Shown one piece after another: positions 50,775 to 62,299 of a stretch of 64,000 nt of DNA. Under the pieces are notes generated by a model. That model was not told the origin of the DNA and did not search any database. It saw only the letters and a program-made list of their open reading frames with translations. Position 1 is the stretch's first letter. Every line of letters begins with the position of its first letter. The position numbers and the translations under genes were made by a program. Source of the DNA: Crambe crambe. Its lineage: Eukaryota; Porifera; Demospongiae; Poecilosclerida; Crambeidae. The stretch covers positions 2,356,001-2,420,000 of the forward strand of contig OZ004582.1 of NCBI GenBank assembly GCA_963924555.1, written 5' to 3'.

Positions 50775-52405
50775 GAAGGGCCCAGAACAAAAAGGGGATA
50801 AGTGACATTCTGGTCAAATCAATTTTTTACCTAAGAAGCATACATCTACCCTTTAGTATCCACGAACAAAATTTGGTAGCTTCACGCGCGCTATTATATT
50901 GCTGGGGGCTTTATTTAGAACGTACGTGAGTGATATAATGGAGGACACGTATACTAGTGTTAGTGAGTCTGAATCAGGAAAAGGTTAAGATATGATCGTT
51001 CTAACAATAAGATGCGTAAGTATTTGCCAGAGGGATTAAGTATAGCACAAATGTATCGACAGTATGTAGAGAAGTATGAGTATGACCCTGTCAACAGTAA
51101 TGGAAAGCAGCCCAAGTCAAAGGATATTTGTATCGGAAAATATTCAATGAAGAGTTTAACTTTGGTTTCGGATATCCTCGTAGCGACACGTGTGAAAAGT
51201 GTGATCTGTTAAAAGTATCTATTGATGCAGCTGAGTCAGCAGATGATAGGAAAAAATTTCAAGCAGAACTAGCTGAACATCATGAGAAGGCATCCCAGGG
51301 CTACCAGTCTTTGCGTTCAGACACTGAGCATACTAAAGATGACCCTGAATCTCTCGTAATTACTTTTGACTTAGAACAAAATTTACCAGTTCCTACCCTT
51401 ACTCATAGCTCAATGTTTTACCTTAGATAGCTGTGGGTTTATAACTTTGGGATTCATGTCTGTTCTGATCACTCTGCTATGATGTGCATTTGGAATGAAT
51501 GTATTGCTGGGAGGGGTTCCAATGAAATAGTATCGTGCTTGCTTAATTATCTTGGTGATATTAACCCGAATGTTAAAAAACTTTGCTATTCTGATTCGTG
51601 TTTTGGACAAAATAAGAACACACTTGGTCCGACGACATACTTACCTTCCCTGTGATGGCGATTTTGCCCTTATTGAGAAAAAAAAAACTGCCAATTGATT
51701 GGGAGAAGGTTATAAAAGAAGCTCGTCCTACTAAACCGTTCAGTATTAAGAGAATGTGTGGAGACAATTTCATTGATCTTAAGGTGATAACAAAAAAGTT
51801 CACTATGAGAAAAAAGTGCTTATCTCATAAACCTGTCCTAATTAGCACTGCTAATGGTGGAAAGGTTATTGCACACCCTGGCCAGTATTGGATGAAGACG
51901 TCTTTCTCGACTCAAGATCCGTGGCAAAAGGTTTGTATTCTCAAGGGACGTTCAAAGTTGCCTCCTCCTGCTGATATTGCTGGTGGCCATCCAATTAAGT
52001 CTAAAAAGATAGCCGACCTTCAAAAAATGATTCCATTTTTTCCACCACCTTGTCAAGAGTTTTATAGTTCTTTAGCAGATCACCCAGTCTCAAGTGGATC
52101 TGATGACCAGGATGATGAAGATGACGAATGTTGACTAGCTAGCAATCATTAATAATTGGTTTATGGTTGTTTAAATTATCAGTTTCTATATAATATGTAT
52201 TTTGACTTTTGAATTAAGTATGCCTGATGACTGCTACAAGAATGAAAATTGCTTAATTAGAAGCACAATGAACCATTAAATATACCTGCAAAAAATGAAA
52301 ATTTATGATCTTTCCAAAAGCGATAAATTTGGTGTTTAAATTTTGACCTCAATTTTCTCAAAATTATCAAAATGCTACTTGTCCCCTTTTTGTTCTCAGC
52401 CCTTC
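50775..52405 (+). mobile_element. TIR DNA transposon 'GAAGGGC', copy 2 (internally deleted)
   Basis: 1631 bp, same ends as the element in rns, flanked by AATT at 50771-50774 and 52406-52409. It is near-identical to copy 1 (opposite orientation) except for loss of about 527 bp at about 50994-51000, which removes the 5' part of the transposase-like gene. Coding remnants: 51012-51212, 51128-51430, 51652-52134. The paralogous empty site at 50682-50685 shows a single AATT. Confidence 0.9.
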
Positions 52406-52409
52406 AATT

Positions 52410-52600
52410 ACTCCACTTACTAGCAAGCTAGTGTTGTTTGCTAATCCTACCACCTATACTCAGCTATTTCAGCTAACTATCTATATCCACTTACTAGCAA
52501 GCTAGTGTTTACTAGCTCTAATTGTTTGCTAATCCTACCACCTACACTCCTACACCATTATATTTCACTATCTAACTAGTGTTTACTAGTTCAAATTGTA
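52410..52600 (+). repeat. Short tandem repeat, continuation
   Basis: Same units as 50635-50770 (ACTAGCAAGCTAGTGTTT, GTTTGCTAATCCTACCACCT), at least three copies. Confidence 0.8.
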
Positions 52601-52697
52601 ATAGCTTCACTAGCTATATATACAGCATATTTAGAAGCAAGCTTATTGCTTTAGCAAATAAACTAACAAAATAACACAGCCACATTATCAATCTGCT

Positions 52698-54344
52698 ATG
52701 GCTTCTGCCAAAAAAATGAGGGCACAGAGAAAAAAGAGGTATGAGATGAATAAAGATGTTGAAAAGTCCAAAATGAAACAGTACAATAATAAACACATGA
52801 AAGCAAAAACAATAAAGATGCCATCAAACAAAAAATGAAAGGATACAATAAAAGGCACGATTTTTCTATTAAATTGAAAATGAATGCCTATTATCAAAAA
52901 AATAAAGAACATCTCTGCTCTCTCAGGAGAAAAAATTACCGAAAAAACAGTGACGAAATTAAAGCAGCTAATGCTGAAGCAAGGAAAGCTGCTTATTCAA
53001 GGAAGGCAAAAGCTGTTATAAAGAGCTAGACAAGAACAGAGCCTACATTTGTGCTAATCAAAGGCGAAAGTATGAAGTAGCAGAACCAAAGCCACTGACT
53101 AAAATGTTTTATGTACACAAAATAAAGAAAAATCTGATGTGCAATACTTTTGAAAGATATCAAAAGCCAATCGCAAGACTGCAATTTCTAATCTGCAAAG
53201 CTATACAGGTACGCAAGCAATATGTTGGTGCCTTGCTCAAAGCTGTCAGATATATAAATGCACTTAAAATCAAAGAAATGGCAGATTTTGGTGAGGGTTT
53301 GCACTCAGCTGAGAGCGAGCCATACTTCTATGATTCTGCATACCTCTTTGTAAAAAGACCTGATATTTTGACTATAGACCAAAGTGGGATATGTAGGCAA
53401 GAAGAGAATGTTTCTGAGAGTACTGTTAGTAGTAATATCCCACATACATGGAAATGTAGTACAAAGTGCAAACCTCTCACTGAGTCAGAAGTGGGTAGTA
53501 TACTTGATTTTAAGTCACAGTTCGAGAATCCGATTCATGAACTGTCACAGGTTTTGGACAATATTGATGGTTGTCCAAACTACCATTACAGTAAGGCTTT
53601 AAGTGGTCAATCTAGAGAACTCAAAGGGCACAGCTTGCTTTGTTATACGGGTACAGAATGCAAAAGCAGACTTAGGATTTTGAGATCAGCTGCCACTCAT
53701 TATCCTATTTTGCGTTCTTTATTACGTGCTGTGTATGTTACTATTAATAGCCTGCACAGCGTATCTAAGCTTGATGAAGCACTCAAGTCTGGTGACTTCG
53801 CCCTTCTAATGAACAATTTAGATGGTGATTCTGAATCTCTTTTGAGTAATGATGTGGAAAAAACTCATGAGCCTACTAAAATAACACACTCAGTCCTGAG
53901 AAGGAGAGATCTAGAATTGCATCTTCAGGTCACTCATGCTGGGCTAATAGCTGAGTATCAAAAGGCAGTTGAGGACTATCCTCAGAATCCATGCTGTAGC
54001 TGTCAGCAGTTACATCAACGCAGAAATGTAACCAAAGTTAATTTCTCAAATAAATTGGGAAACACTGTGTGGCCTGCGCTGAAACAGTTCATGCTAAGAG
54101 ACAACAAACAAGCTGCAGATGAGACACATTTCATGTGCAACTACTGTAAATCTAGTATGAAACATGATAAAATGCCACCACGCTGTGTGCTCAATGTTTT
54201 AGAGGTGATTCCCATTCCAGAAGAGCTGAAAAATTTGGATTGCTTGAGTAAGCAGTTCATTCAACGTGCCAAAAGTTATCAAACTGTTGTTAGGTTAGGC
54301 ACTTCACTGGTCACGAGATACCAAATGCACAAGTGCAGTGCTTA
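52698..54344 (+). pseudogene. Helitron replication-helicase ORF, N-terminal part
   Basis: A lysine-rich start from ATG 52698 (MASAKKMRAQRKKRYEMNKD) has several frame breaks to about 53100, followed by one open frame to 54360. The frame carries Cys/His clusters: HTWKCSTKCKPL; CCSCQQLHQR; HFMCNYCKSSMKHDKMPPRC with VLEVIPIPEELKNL, the zinc-binding DUF6570-like region; and MHKCSAYC. The MP..C...L...PIPEEL spacing is typical of large Helitron proteins of animals. The P-element-like insertion cuts the ORF directly after MHKCSAYCR. Confidence 0.75.
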
Positions 54345-54351
54345 CTGCAGA

Positions 54352-56799
54352 CATAGATAGAGGAGGGGAAAGGGATTGGAAACGGGCTCACGTGCGCCTA
54401 TCACTAACAATTAGTGGCGCGTTGCGCGACCCAGACTGTTATACCAGGCATATTTTTGCTTTATGAGAGGCTATTCTCACAAGAGAACATTTTTAGGGGC
54501 TTTCCCCAGTGTTTCCTGGCTTGCCACGTGGTACTAAACTGTTGGGTAGTCGCTTTTAGTCAATCCTCTGATGCTTTAGACTATTTTTTTTCGCTGTTGT
54601 ACAGTGTGAAGTAAGTTGTGTACTTCTAGTGTCAAGTAGGTAGTGTACCTTTAATAGCCTGCGTAATATATATTTCAGTCAAAAGATCTTAAAGCAATAG
54701 TATAGAAAAACAGCTAGTTGTAATTGATTTTCAAAGAAATAATCGCTTGAGAGGGGGTTTCTTTTGTGTACCTCTAACAAGCAGGATATTGTATGTATGC
54801 CTGTGATATTCTGGCGTATTCCTTACTACTTATTATAAAATAGTAACTTGAAAACTTAGAACTTGCATCATGGTAGTACTTTTTTTACTGTAGTTTATTC
54901 AGGTTTCCATTATGGGGAGAAAATTTCGTATGAGTCACCCAAAGAATTATGAACGCAAGAAACAGAGTGAAGTTAAAAAGGTATTTCAAAAGGTTAATAG
55001 TTCATTAACACAACCCCCTCCCTCCCTCTTATATAGCACCAGCTGATTTGCCATCGCCAGTGCAACCAACCCTTCCTTCAATCCAGCATTCATATTCAGC
55101 CATGTCTCCATTAACCAGTGGTTGGATTGACCAGATTGAGCTTGAAAAAATTAAGCTTTGTAAACTGTCAAGTGAGCAGTCAACTTCAGCACACCCCATG
55201 GTAGTTAGCCACTTGCTCATTGTTTATAAGAATCTAACTTGGAAGTGTTATATTCATGGTCAAGAAATAAAATCAATGGCTTTATCAACCGTTCCAAAAA
55301 TACTCACCCCAGAGTCATTTAATCTTCTTATTCAAAAGGTTAATGCATTTCAAGTTTGTCCTGGAAACCCAGATAGTAATTTCATGTCTATGAGTGATAG
55401 TCGTAAAGGAAAATTTCTCTCAGTTACTGGTAAAGTGAATGCTTATGAAGACAGTCAGTTTGAAGTGATTTGGAATGGTGAGAGGTACCATCGAACAATT
55501 TGTACTAGTGACTGCATGGTTGCAACCCAGGGGCAAGGAAGGTGCCAGTCATGCTCAAAATATCGTTCAACCCTGAGAGCAATGTACAGTAGATGGACTA
55601 GGAGTTCACAGTCGTCTCCAAAGAAGTACAGTAATAACCGATACACCACAAAAGGCAAAGAAGCTTGAAGCCCTTCAAGTGAGAGCCTTGTCAGCTGAAA
55701 GGGAAGTACGTATCTTATCTGAGAAGATCTTGAAAGCTACTGAAAATAATAATGTCAACAGTGGATAAAGAGTTGCACAGCTATTTACATGGTGTAATGG
55801 AGTCGAGCAATCCCAATATAACAGCTAATTTTCCTGAAGGTAGATTTCAAAGATTATTTTGGGATCAACAGATCAAGGCAGCACGTGTGTCCAATGCTCG
55901 TGCCATGAAATGGCATCCAATGATGATACGCTGGTGTCTTAACCTCAAGTTACTGTCAAGTTCGTGCTATCATAGCCTCAGAACAGCTGGGTTCGTGAAG
56001 TTGCCTAGTGAACGAACACTTCGTGACTATACCCATTATGTAAAAGCTCGTTCTGGATTTCAAAAGGATGTTGAAGAAGATGTTATAAAGGAAGCTAAAC
56101 TTGATGAGTTGCCTGAATGGAAGTGACATATTGTTTTAATCATGGATGAAATGAAAATTAAAGAATCTCTGGTTTATGATAAAGTGGGGACTAAAGTGAT
56201 CGGATTTATAGACATTGGCAATGTTAATAACTAGTTAAATGATCTCGAGGATACCTGCCGCAGTGAAACATCGCCACCCAGTTGCCACACACGTTTGATC
56301 AGGGGTATTTTCATAACTCTAGCATACCCTTATGCACACTTTGCCACTAGCCATTTAACAGGAGCCTCTTTATTTACTATAGTTTGGGAAGCCATTGAAC
56401 GTTTAGAGATTAATCGCAAAGTGTGAAAACGTGTTAGAGCCTTTTCTCGTTGATCATTCTCAGGACTGACCTTCAAGCCTTCAAAGCACCCCTGTAAAGA
56501 AGAGAGATAAATAATGAAATGGGTAGGTGCACCCTCTATCTATGGTGCACTTTAATATAAATAGACTAGCATTCAAGAGCCCATTTCAACCTTGATGGAA
56601 GATAGTATCGAAAGCTGGCTGGTCAAAAATAGACTTCAAACTCCCACTTTGATCATGTGGTTGAAACTCGATTATAGCTTTCCTAACTGTCTCCATGATT
56701 ATGAGAGTGCACGGAGGGTTAAAATGCACTTAGAAAGAGTTAACAGCGAAACGCGCCACTGTACGGCGTTTCCAATCCCTTTCCCCTCCTCTATCTATG
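54352..56799 (+). mobile_element. P-element-like transposon nested in the Helitron
   Basis: 2448 bp with inverted ends CATAGATAGAGGAGGGGAAA (about 32 bp matching in all) and a duplication CTGCAGA (54345-54351, 56800-56806), 8 bp if one more base is counted. P elements make 8-bp duplications, consistent with the transposase inside. Internal: 54361-54911 non-coding, transposase 54912-56425, 56426-56799 non-coding. Confidence 0.85.
54912..56425 (+). pseudogene. P-element-type transposase, C-terminally truncated
   Basis: A short first block (MGRKFRMSHPKNYERKKQSE) precedes a likely intron near 54980-55036. 55048-55668 follows (EVIWNGERYHRTICTSDCMV, CQSCSKYRSTLRAMYSRW), then 55752-56126 with MKWHPMMIRWCLNLKLLSSS and GFVKLPSERTLRDYTHYVKA, the hallmark of P-element/THAP9 transposases. 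A single TGA at about 56126 precedes HIVLIMDEMKIKESLVYDKV, which carries the first catalytic Asp. IFITLAYPYAHFATSHLTGA is the last conserved block. The remaining catalytic domain is missing and no THAP zinc finger is visible. Confidence 0.85.
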
Positions 56800-56806
56800 C
56801 TGCAGA

Positions 56807-57725
56807 CGACGAGTCAAGTGTGGTTCTATCTATACAACCACTTGCAAATTCAATTTTCCTCGTGAGCCCTGTGAAAATGCAGTGCTACATTTAAAAGCTC
56901 AAAAAGCGCCAAAAAACTTATCAGCTCCCACGGACAGAGTCCGAGACAAGGGTGAATGATTGTTGCTGTGGAAGGCTAACATTGACATACAGTTTGTGGC
57001 TGAGTCCTCCTTGGCTCTCAGCTATTTTATGTCACTGCCTATGTCACCAAAGCTGAAAGAAGCACTTGCAGGAAGTATGGAATGAGGTAAGTGATAACAA
57101 GAGTGTCTACAGTCGTTTGTGGAGCTTTGGTGTGAGAGCCCTCCGCTCTCGAGAATGTGGCTTGTATGAAGCCAGCGATTTACTAATAGGTGATCACCTA
57201 TGTGAAAAATCGACCACTGTGAAATGGATCTGTGTCAAGATGCCTCACAAGAGAAGTCGCAGGTTGAAAAAACATAGTGTGTTGCAGGAAATTGCAGACA
57301 ACAATCCAGAGAGTGAGGACATCTTTGAGGATGACCTCTTCGATACCCACTCTGGAGAACGTCTGCCTGCATGACTTTGTAGCCAATTATGATTGGTACA
57401 GCAAGGATTGTAATGGCGATAGGATTTACAGGAGGCTGACAAAACCTAGACTTGTGAATCACAGGAGAGGGAAGACTTCTATTATTCCCTCGTACTTCTT
57501 TTCGTTCCCTTTAGAAATGAGGCTTCCTAGCTCCAGGAGAATGAAAAACCAGAGGAAGCATTCAACCGCCTCTTACCTTCCAATGAGAGCTGCTCAGAGT
57601 ATCACTCTAGATTGCAGAAGATATTGAAAGCACAGGAGGCTCTGAAGAAAATCAATGATGCAAGAGAGGCAAATAATGATAATGAGGGAACAAACAAGGA
57701 AGATCATGACGAACCAGAGTTGCTA
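56807..57725 (+). pseudogene. Helitron replication-helicase ORF, middle part
   Basis: It continues the Helitron protein after the nested transposon: LLLWKANIDIQFVAESSLAL (near 56965), SVYSRLWSFGVRALRSRECG and LYEASDLLIGDHLCEKSTTV, then MPHKRSRRLKKHSVLQ, LENVCLHDFVANYDW and LQKILKAQEALKKINDAREA. Animal Helitrons carry these blocks between the Rep nuclease and the PIF1 helicase. Several frame changes. The helicase domain is not reached; the ORF passes into the minisatellite. Confidence 0.8.
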
Positions 57726-57732
57726 GGTCAGG

Positions 57733-59105
57733 CGAACTCATGGAACCAGAGGAACCCAAGAAACAAGGGTAACCCATGGAACCAGAGTAACTCATGGAAC
57801 CAGAGGAATCCATGGAACCAGAGGAACTCATGGAACCAGAGGAACCCAAGGAACCAGAGGAACCAGAGGAACTCATGGGACCAGAGGAACCCAATGAACA
57901 TGAGGAATTCATGGAACCAGAGGAACCCAAGGAACAAGAGAAACCATCAAAACCAGGGAACATGAGGAACTCATGGAACCCTAGGAACCAGAGGAACCCA
58001 TGGAACCAGAGAAATCCAAGGAATCCATGGAACTAGAGGAACTCATGGGACCAGAGGAACCCAAGGAACCAGAGGAACCCATGGAACCAGAAGAATTCAT
58101 GGAACTAGAGGAACCCATGGAACCAGAGGAACTCATGGAACCAGAGGAACCCAGAGGAACTCATGGAACCAGAGGAACTCATGGAACCAAAGGAGCCCAT
58201 GGAATCAAAGGAACCCATGGAAGCAGAGGAACCCATGGAACCAGAGGGACTCGTGGAACCAAAGAACCAGAGGAACTCATAGAACAAGAGGAACCCAAGG
58301 AACCAGAGGAACCCATGGAACCAGAGGAACTCATGGAACCAAAGAAATTCATGGAATCAGAGGAACTAGAGGAACCCATGGAACCAGAGGAACTCATGGA
58401 ACAGAGGCAGAGGAACCAGAGGAACTCATGGAACCAGAGGAATCCAAGGAACCAGAGGAACCGAACCAGAGGAACTCATGGAACCAGAGGAACCTGAGGA
58501 ATCCATGGAACCAGAGGAAACCAGAGGAACTCATGGAACCAGAGGAACCCAAGGAACCAGAGGAACCCATGGAACCAGAGGAAATGGAACCAGAGGAACC
58601 AATGGAACCCAAGAACCAGAGGAACCCATGGAACCAGAGGAACTCATGGAACCAGAGGAACCCAAGTAACCTAAGGAACCAGAGAAACTAATGGAACTGG
58701 AGGAACCCATGGAACCAGAGGAACCTAAGGAACCAGAGAAACTAAGAAACCCATGGAACCAGAGGAACTTATTGAACCAGAGGATGTCATGGAACCAGAG
58801 GAACCCAAGGAACCAGAGGAACTCATGGAACTCATAGAACCAGAGGAACCCGAGGAATCCATGGAACCAGAGGAACTCATGGAACCAAGGAACCAGAGGA
58901 ACCAAGGAACCATAGAAACGAATGAACCCATGGAATCAGAACAGAAGAACCAGCCAAGGAACTCATGGAACCAAAGGAACTCATGGAACAAAAGGAACTC
59001 ATGGAACCAGAGGAACCCATGGAACCTGAAGAACCCAAGGAACCTGATGGAACCAGGGGAACCCAAGGAACCATAAGAACCACAGAAACTAGATGTCCAG
59101 AGGAA
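57733..59105 (+). repeat. 18-bp minisatellite, about 1.37 kb
   Basis: About 75 units of ATGGAACCAGAGGAACYC with variants (15-bp and irregular units occur). It encodes long open stretches in all three plus frames (MEPEEL/MEPEEP; NQRNPW/NQRNSW; GTRGTHGTRGT) and in minus frames (Gly/Ser- and Phe/Leu/Trp-rich). The array begins within the Helitron frame. The many ORFs called in it are products of the repeat, not separate genes. Confidence 0.95.
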
Positions 59106-59700
59106 CCTAGCACATTACATTGAAATCATGAATATCATTACAGAGCTATGAATATGATATGCTAATTTCCTCTCCCTAATGGCTAGTTCTGAGAACCTGT
59201 AGAGTAAGGGTAGAAGAGAAAGAAGAGGGGATTACTGGAAAATACAGCACTAGGGAGGTCATAATGGTACTGTCCGATTGTACTGCAGGACTCTGTTTCT
59301 GTAAAGCTGTATAAATACACAAGGGCTGGACAAGCAGTCCTTGAAGTAATAAAATGTTTTCAAAGCCCTACTGTTCTTAGTCACTGCCTTATGTTTGACA
59401 ACTGTTCTGCAAACTGCTGTACAGTGCTACTACTTTCACTGTGGAAGGATGGTATCAGTACAGAAGGTGGTACTAATCACACACACACACACACAGCACA
59501 AACTAAGATTGGACCATTAGAAATGGAAACATTAGCTATGACTATAGCAATCTTACCTATGTAGCTGGTTCAAGCTAATCACACACTTCGGTAGGTGATG
59601 ATAGCAATCCAACTCTTCTGAAATAATTGGCATGGCATCAGCAGAACGGGTGCATTGAACCTTCAACTTCATATTGACTGATCCTTCAGCTTCGTGTTCA
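59106..59700. other. No gene seen; R1 copy 3 and CA microsatellite
   Basis: R1 core GAGAACCTGTAGAGTAAG at 59191. (CA)8 near 59480-59496. No coding sequence. Confidence 0.5.
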
Positions 59701-59710
59701 TTCACACATA

Positions 59711-59923
59711 ATGCCTGGCCTAGTGTACGAGATAAAGGTAGTTAAGGATCAATCAGTAAGCTATGATTATAATAACTTTGCTATAGATGATGGTACAAGC
59801 CCACATCCGCCTGGTGATGAACCTGATGAAGAAGGTACCATAGTCACAATGTCCTTTAGTTTGATCATTGCAGATACCCATCAAAACAAAAGGAGGGGGA
59901 AAATCCACAATGTAAAGAACTGA
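59711..59923 (+). CDS. Small hypothetical ORF (70 aa)
   Basis: MPGLVYEIKVVKDQSVSYDY, then an acidic PHPPGDEPDEEG and a hydrophobic TMSFSLIIADTH, ending basic (NKRRGKIHNVKN). No recognisable domain and no context. It may be chance or an exon. Confidence 0.2.
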   Translation: MPGLVYEIKVVKDQSVSYDYNNFAIDDGTSPHPPGDEPDEEGTIVTMSFSLIIADTHQNKRRGKIHNVKN

Positions 59924-60036
59924 ACTAGCTGTGAACTATACATAGAAACATGATTAGTGCATCTATACTTTTATTGCATAATAAAATTATATGTACCACT
60001 CTTGTAGTCTAGAAGCATAGTTTTCTATAGTCTGCA

Positions 60037-60350
60037 TGATTGTGTACCCCTTGTAGCCTGTGTAGCCTCTGTAGCCCTGTGTAGTATGTGTATAGCCTGT
60101 GTAGCCCTTGTAGCCTGTGTAGCATGTGTAGCCCTGTGTAGCTCTTGTAGCCTGTGTAGTCCGTGTAGCCCTTGTAGCTTGTGTAGCCCTTGTAGCCTGT
60201 GTAGCCCTTGTAGCCCTGTAGCATATAGCCTGTGTAGCCCTTGTAGCCTCCGTAGCCTCCGTAGCCCTTGTAGCCTTCGTAGCCCTTGTAGCCTCCATAG
60301 CCCTTGTAGCCTCCGTAGCTCTTGTAGCCCTTATAGTCTCCGTAGGTTAT
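60037..60350. repeat. 9-bp minisatellite (TGTAGCCYT/TGTAGCCTG)
   Basis: About 35 units of TGTAGCCYK-type repeats. On the minus strand they code Gly-Tyr and Thr/Lys/Ala dipeptide patterns ([23 protein letters not shown]). On the plus strand they code Cys/Ser/Pro-rich repeats. All frames are largely open because the unit has no stop in most frames. Confidence 0.95.
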
Positions 60351-61426
60351 AGCATGTAGCCCCACCCACTGTTTTCTGCAGATTTAAAGTCACGTGATCT
60401 GACAATCAAATCCATTCGTTTTCACATGACCAAAAAATGTCCTGTTGACCAATAGTGTGAACTCTTTGATAGGAGCTGCGGGATGGCTCAGGCCTGGGGA
60501 CGAGGCTAACCCTAGCCTACCTTTAATTTGGGCCTGACCTTTGACCTTCACTGTTACCAAGCCACTGAACAGCTTCGTTTGAACTGGAACGCTGCCGATG
60601 GATGCTATTTTTGACCTTCAGCATGTCTCCTTTAGGGTACCCATAGTGAGGATTGTATCGATTGGTACAAGTGGCGTGTTCCTTAACCTTATAAAGTGGT
60701 GGGCAACTTTGAGGTAGGCACCATCTCTTGTGATAGGCGCATGTGATGAGGCGACTAGGACAGTTGAGTCATAGGGAGGAGGGCTCCAATGGAAATGTGG
60801 TTAGAATCTTAAATCAGTCCAATCACAGATTAATACTTGAGAGAGATAAGTGAATTACTGTGACGGTAATGTCAAATTTCCTCTAAATTGGCAGCGACAG
60901 CATTGGCAGACGCGTCTGCATCTGGGAATAATAGACACCAGGTTTGAATGGGAGGTTCATACTCGATTGTTGGAGCTCTAACACAGGGTCTGAAATGAGG
61001 CAAAGAAATAGGCATAAAAATTACAAATTTGCAACGAACAGGAATCTGCCAATGAAGGAGCTAGCTACATCAAAGACAATAACGTCACAAACGTAGCAAA
61101 CGTTACAGACGTGCCTCGTCACCTTTATTACTGTCACCTTCTAAAGTATAGGGGGGAAAGCCATCTCATGTTGGCTAATCACAGAAATGGCATCCTGGCC
61201 ATAGTAGAATGAAGGTCAGCACACTAGCAACCTCAACAGCTCGTCAACAGGTGGTTGACTGTTCCCTTGAGGTCAACCGCACTCGAGATAGAGTGATAAG
61301 ACAGTGCTTTGACTAGAAGCCGCAGGGTTGTGATAACTGACCAGTGTGCTGCATGTGAATAGTAAGGCTATGGTTTACAGTGTATGCCAATGATTAAGTC
61401 TGTAAGATAACACAGTTGTTGGTATC
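60351..61426. other. No gene seen
   Basis: Mixed-composition spacer. A palindromic patch CAGACGCGTCTG at 60907. No ORF with a recognisable motif and no element termini were identified. Confidence 0.5.
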
Positions 61427-61660
61427 AGAGAGTGCGGTAGCACTCTCTATGTAGGGATGACTCGGACGGCCGCGCGCGCCACCTATAGACTAATTAAAGT
61501 GAAATTCTAGTTCTCCCACTTAGACCTAATAAAAGCTACTGTGAATGATTATCCAGCCTACTAGAGCCTACTACAATGTGCAGACCAAGTTTCAGGACCA
61601 GGGAGCTTACCGTTTCAGAAATACGGCAAGCAGGTAAATCGCTATATTCTTCTTCTCCTC

Positions 61661-61698
<38 letters not shown>

Positions 61699-62240
61699 TT
61701 AGACAACCATATCTCTCGAACCACTCAAGTACAGCCATGATTTCTGGACAAATCCACTCCAAATTCTACCAACTACGATCTTTTCTACTCGTTGATCCTT
61801 GAAAGAGTCGAAAAAGGAGACACTATGGAGCACAGCAATGGACTAATTCAATTAGGAAGCCATCTTTTCTATAATACGCATGCGCATGTATTTGAATATC
61901 CAATAATTATTCAAAATCATAATATTACTCAGCTGTCTCTAGCTAGCTAGCTCTAGCTGATGATAGACTACTGTATCGATTCTGGGATTTAGATTCACCA
62001 CGATAGACTCTATTTCAGCATCTTCGACCTCCAAGTATGGCTCAACAACACAACACCTTGACTCGATAAATGATTGGGCTGGTATGCTATTGGAGAACTT
62101 CTTTCATCTGTCCCTGCATACACATAGAAGAATGAACTCTAATCATAGCTAAAACCATAAAAGAGAGGAAAAAAGACCAGGAACAAGTAAGGGAAAAAGC
62201 ATTTCGTGAAATGAAAAAAAGATGTAGGGATGACCACTGC
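61427..62240 (-). repeat. Repeat R2, copy B
   Basis: Reverse complement of 44366-45205: hairpin AGAGAGTGC-GGTA-GCACTCTCT (61427-61448), ATGTAGGGATGACTCGGACG, a GGCCGCGCGCGCC patch, a (TTA)n microsatellite (61661-61697), and GATGTAGGGATGACCACTGC at the far end. The copies differ mainly in microsatellite length and point changes. Confidence 0.85.
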
Positions 62241-62299
62241 TATTCCTTAAAAAGTGCTCCATGTCACTAATACCATTCTCTGTTCATAACAATGTGCCT

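Noticed and set aside
57733-59105. About fifteen overlapping ORFs (MEPEEL-, NQRNSW-, SSGSMG-type) as separate proteins
   Set aside because: All are alternative translations of one 18-bp tandem repeat that lacks stop codons.
59987-60365. ORFs rich in GYKGY, TRATKA or CSPCSLCS as genes
   Set aside because: Products of the 9-bp satellite; no start context, domain or flanking coding sequence.
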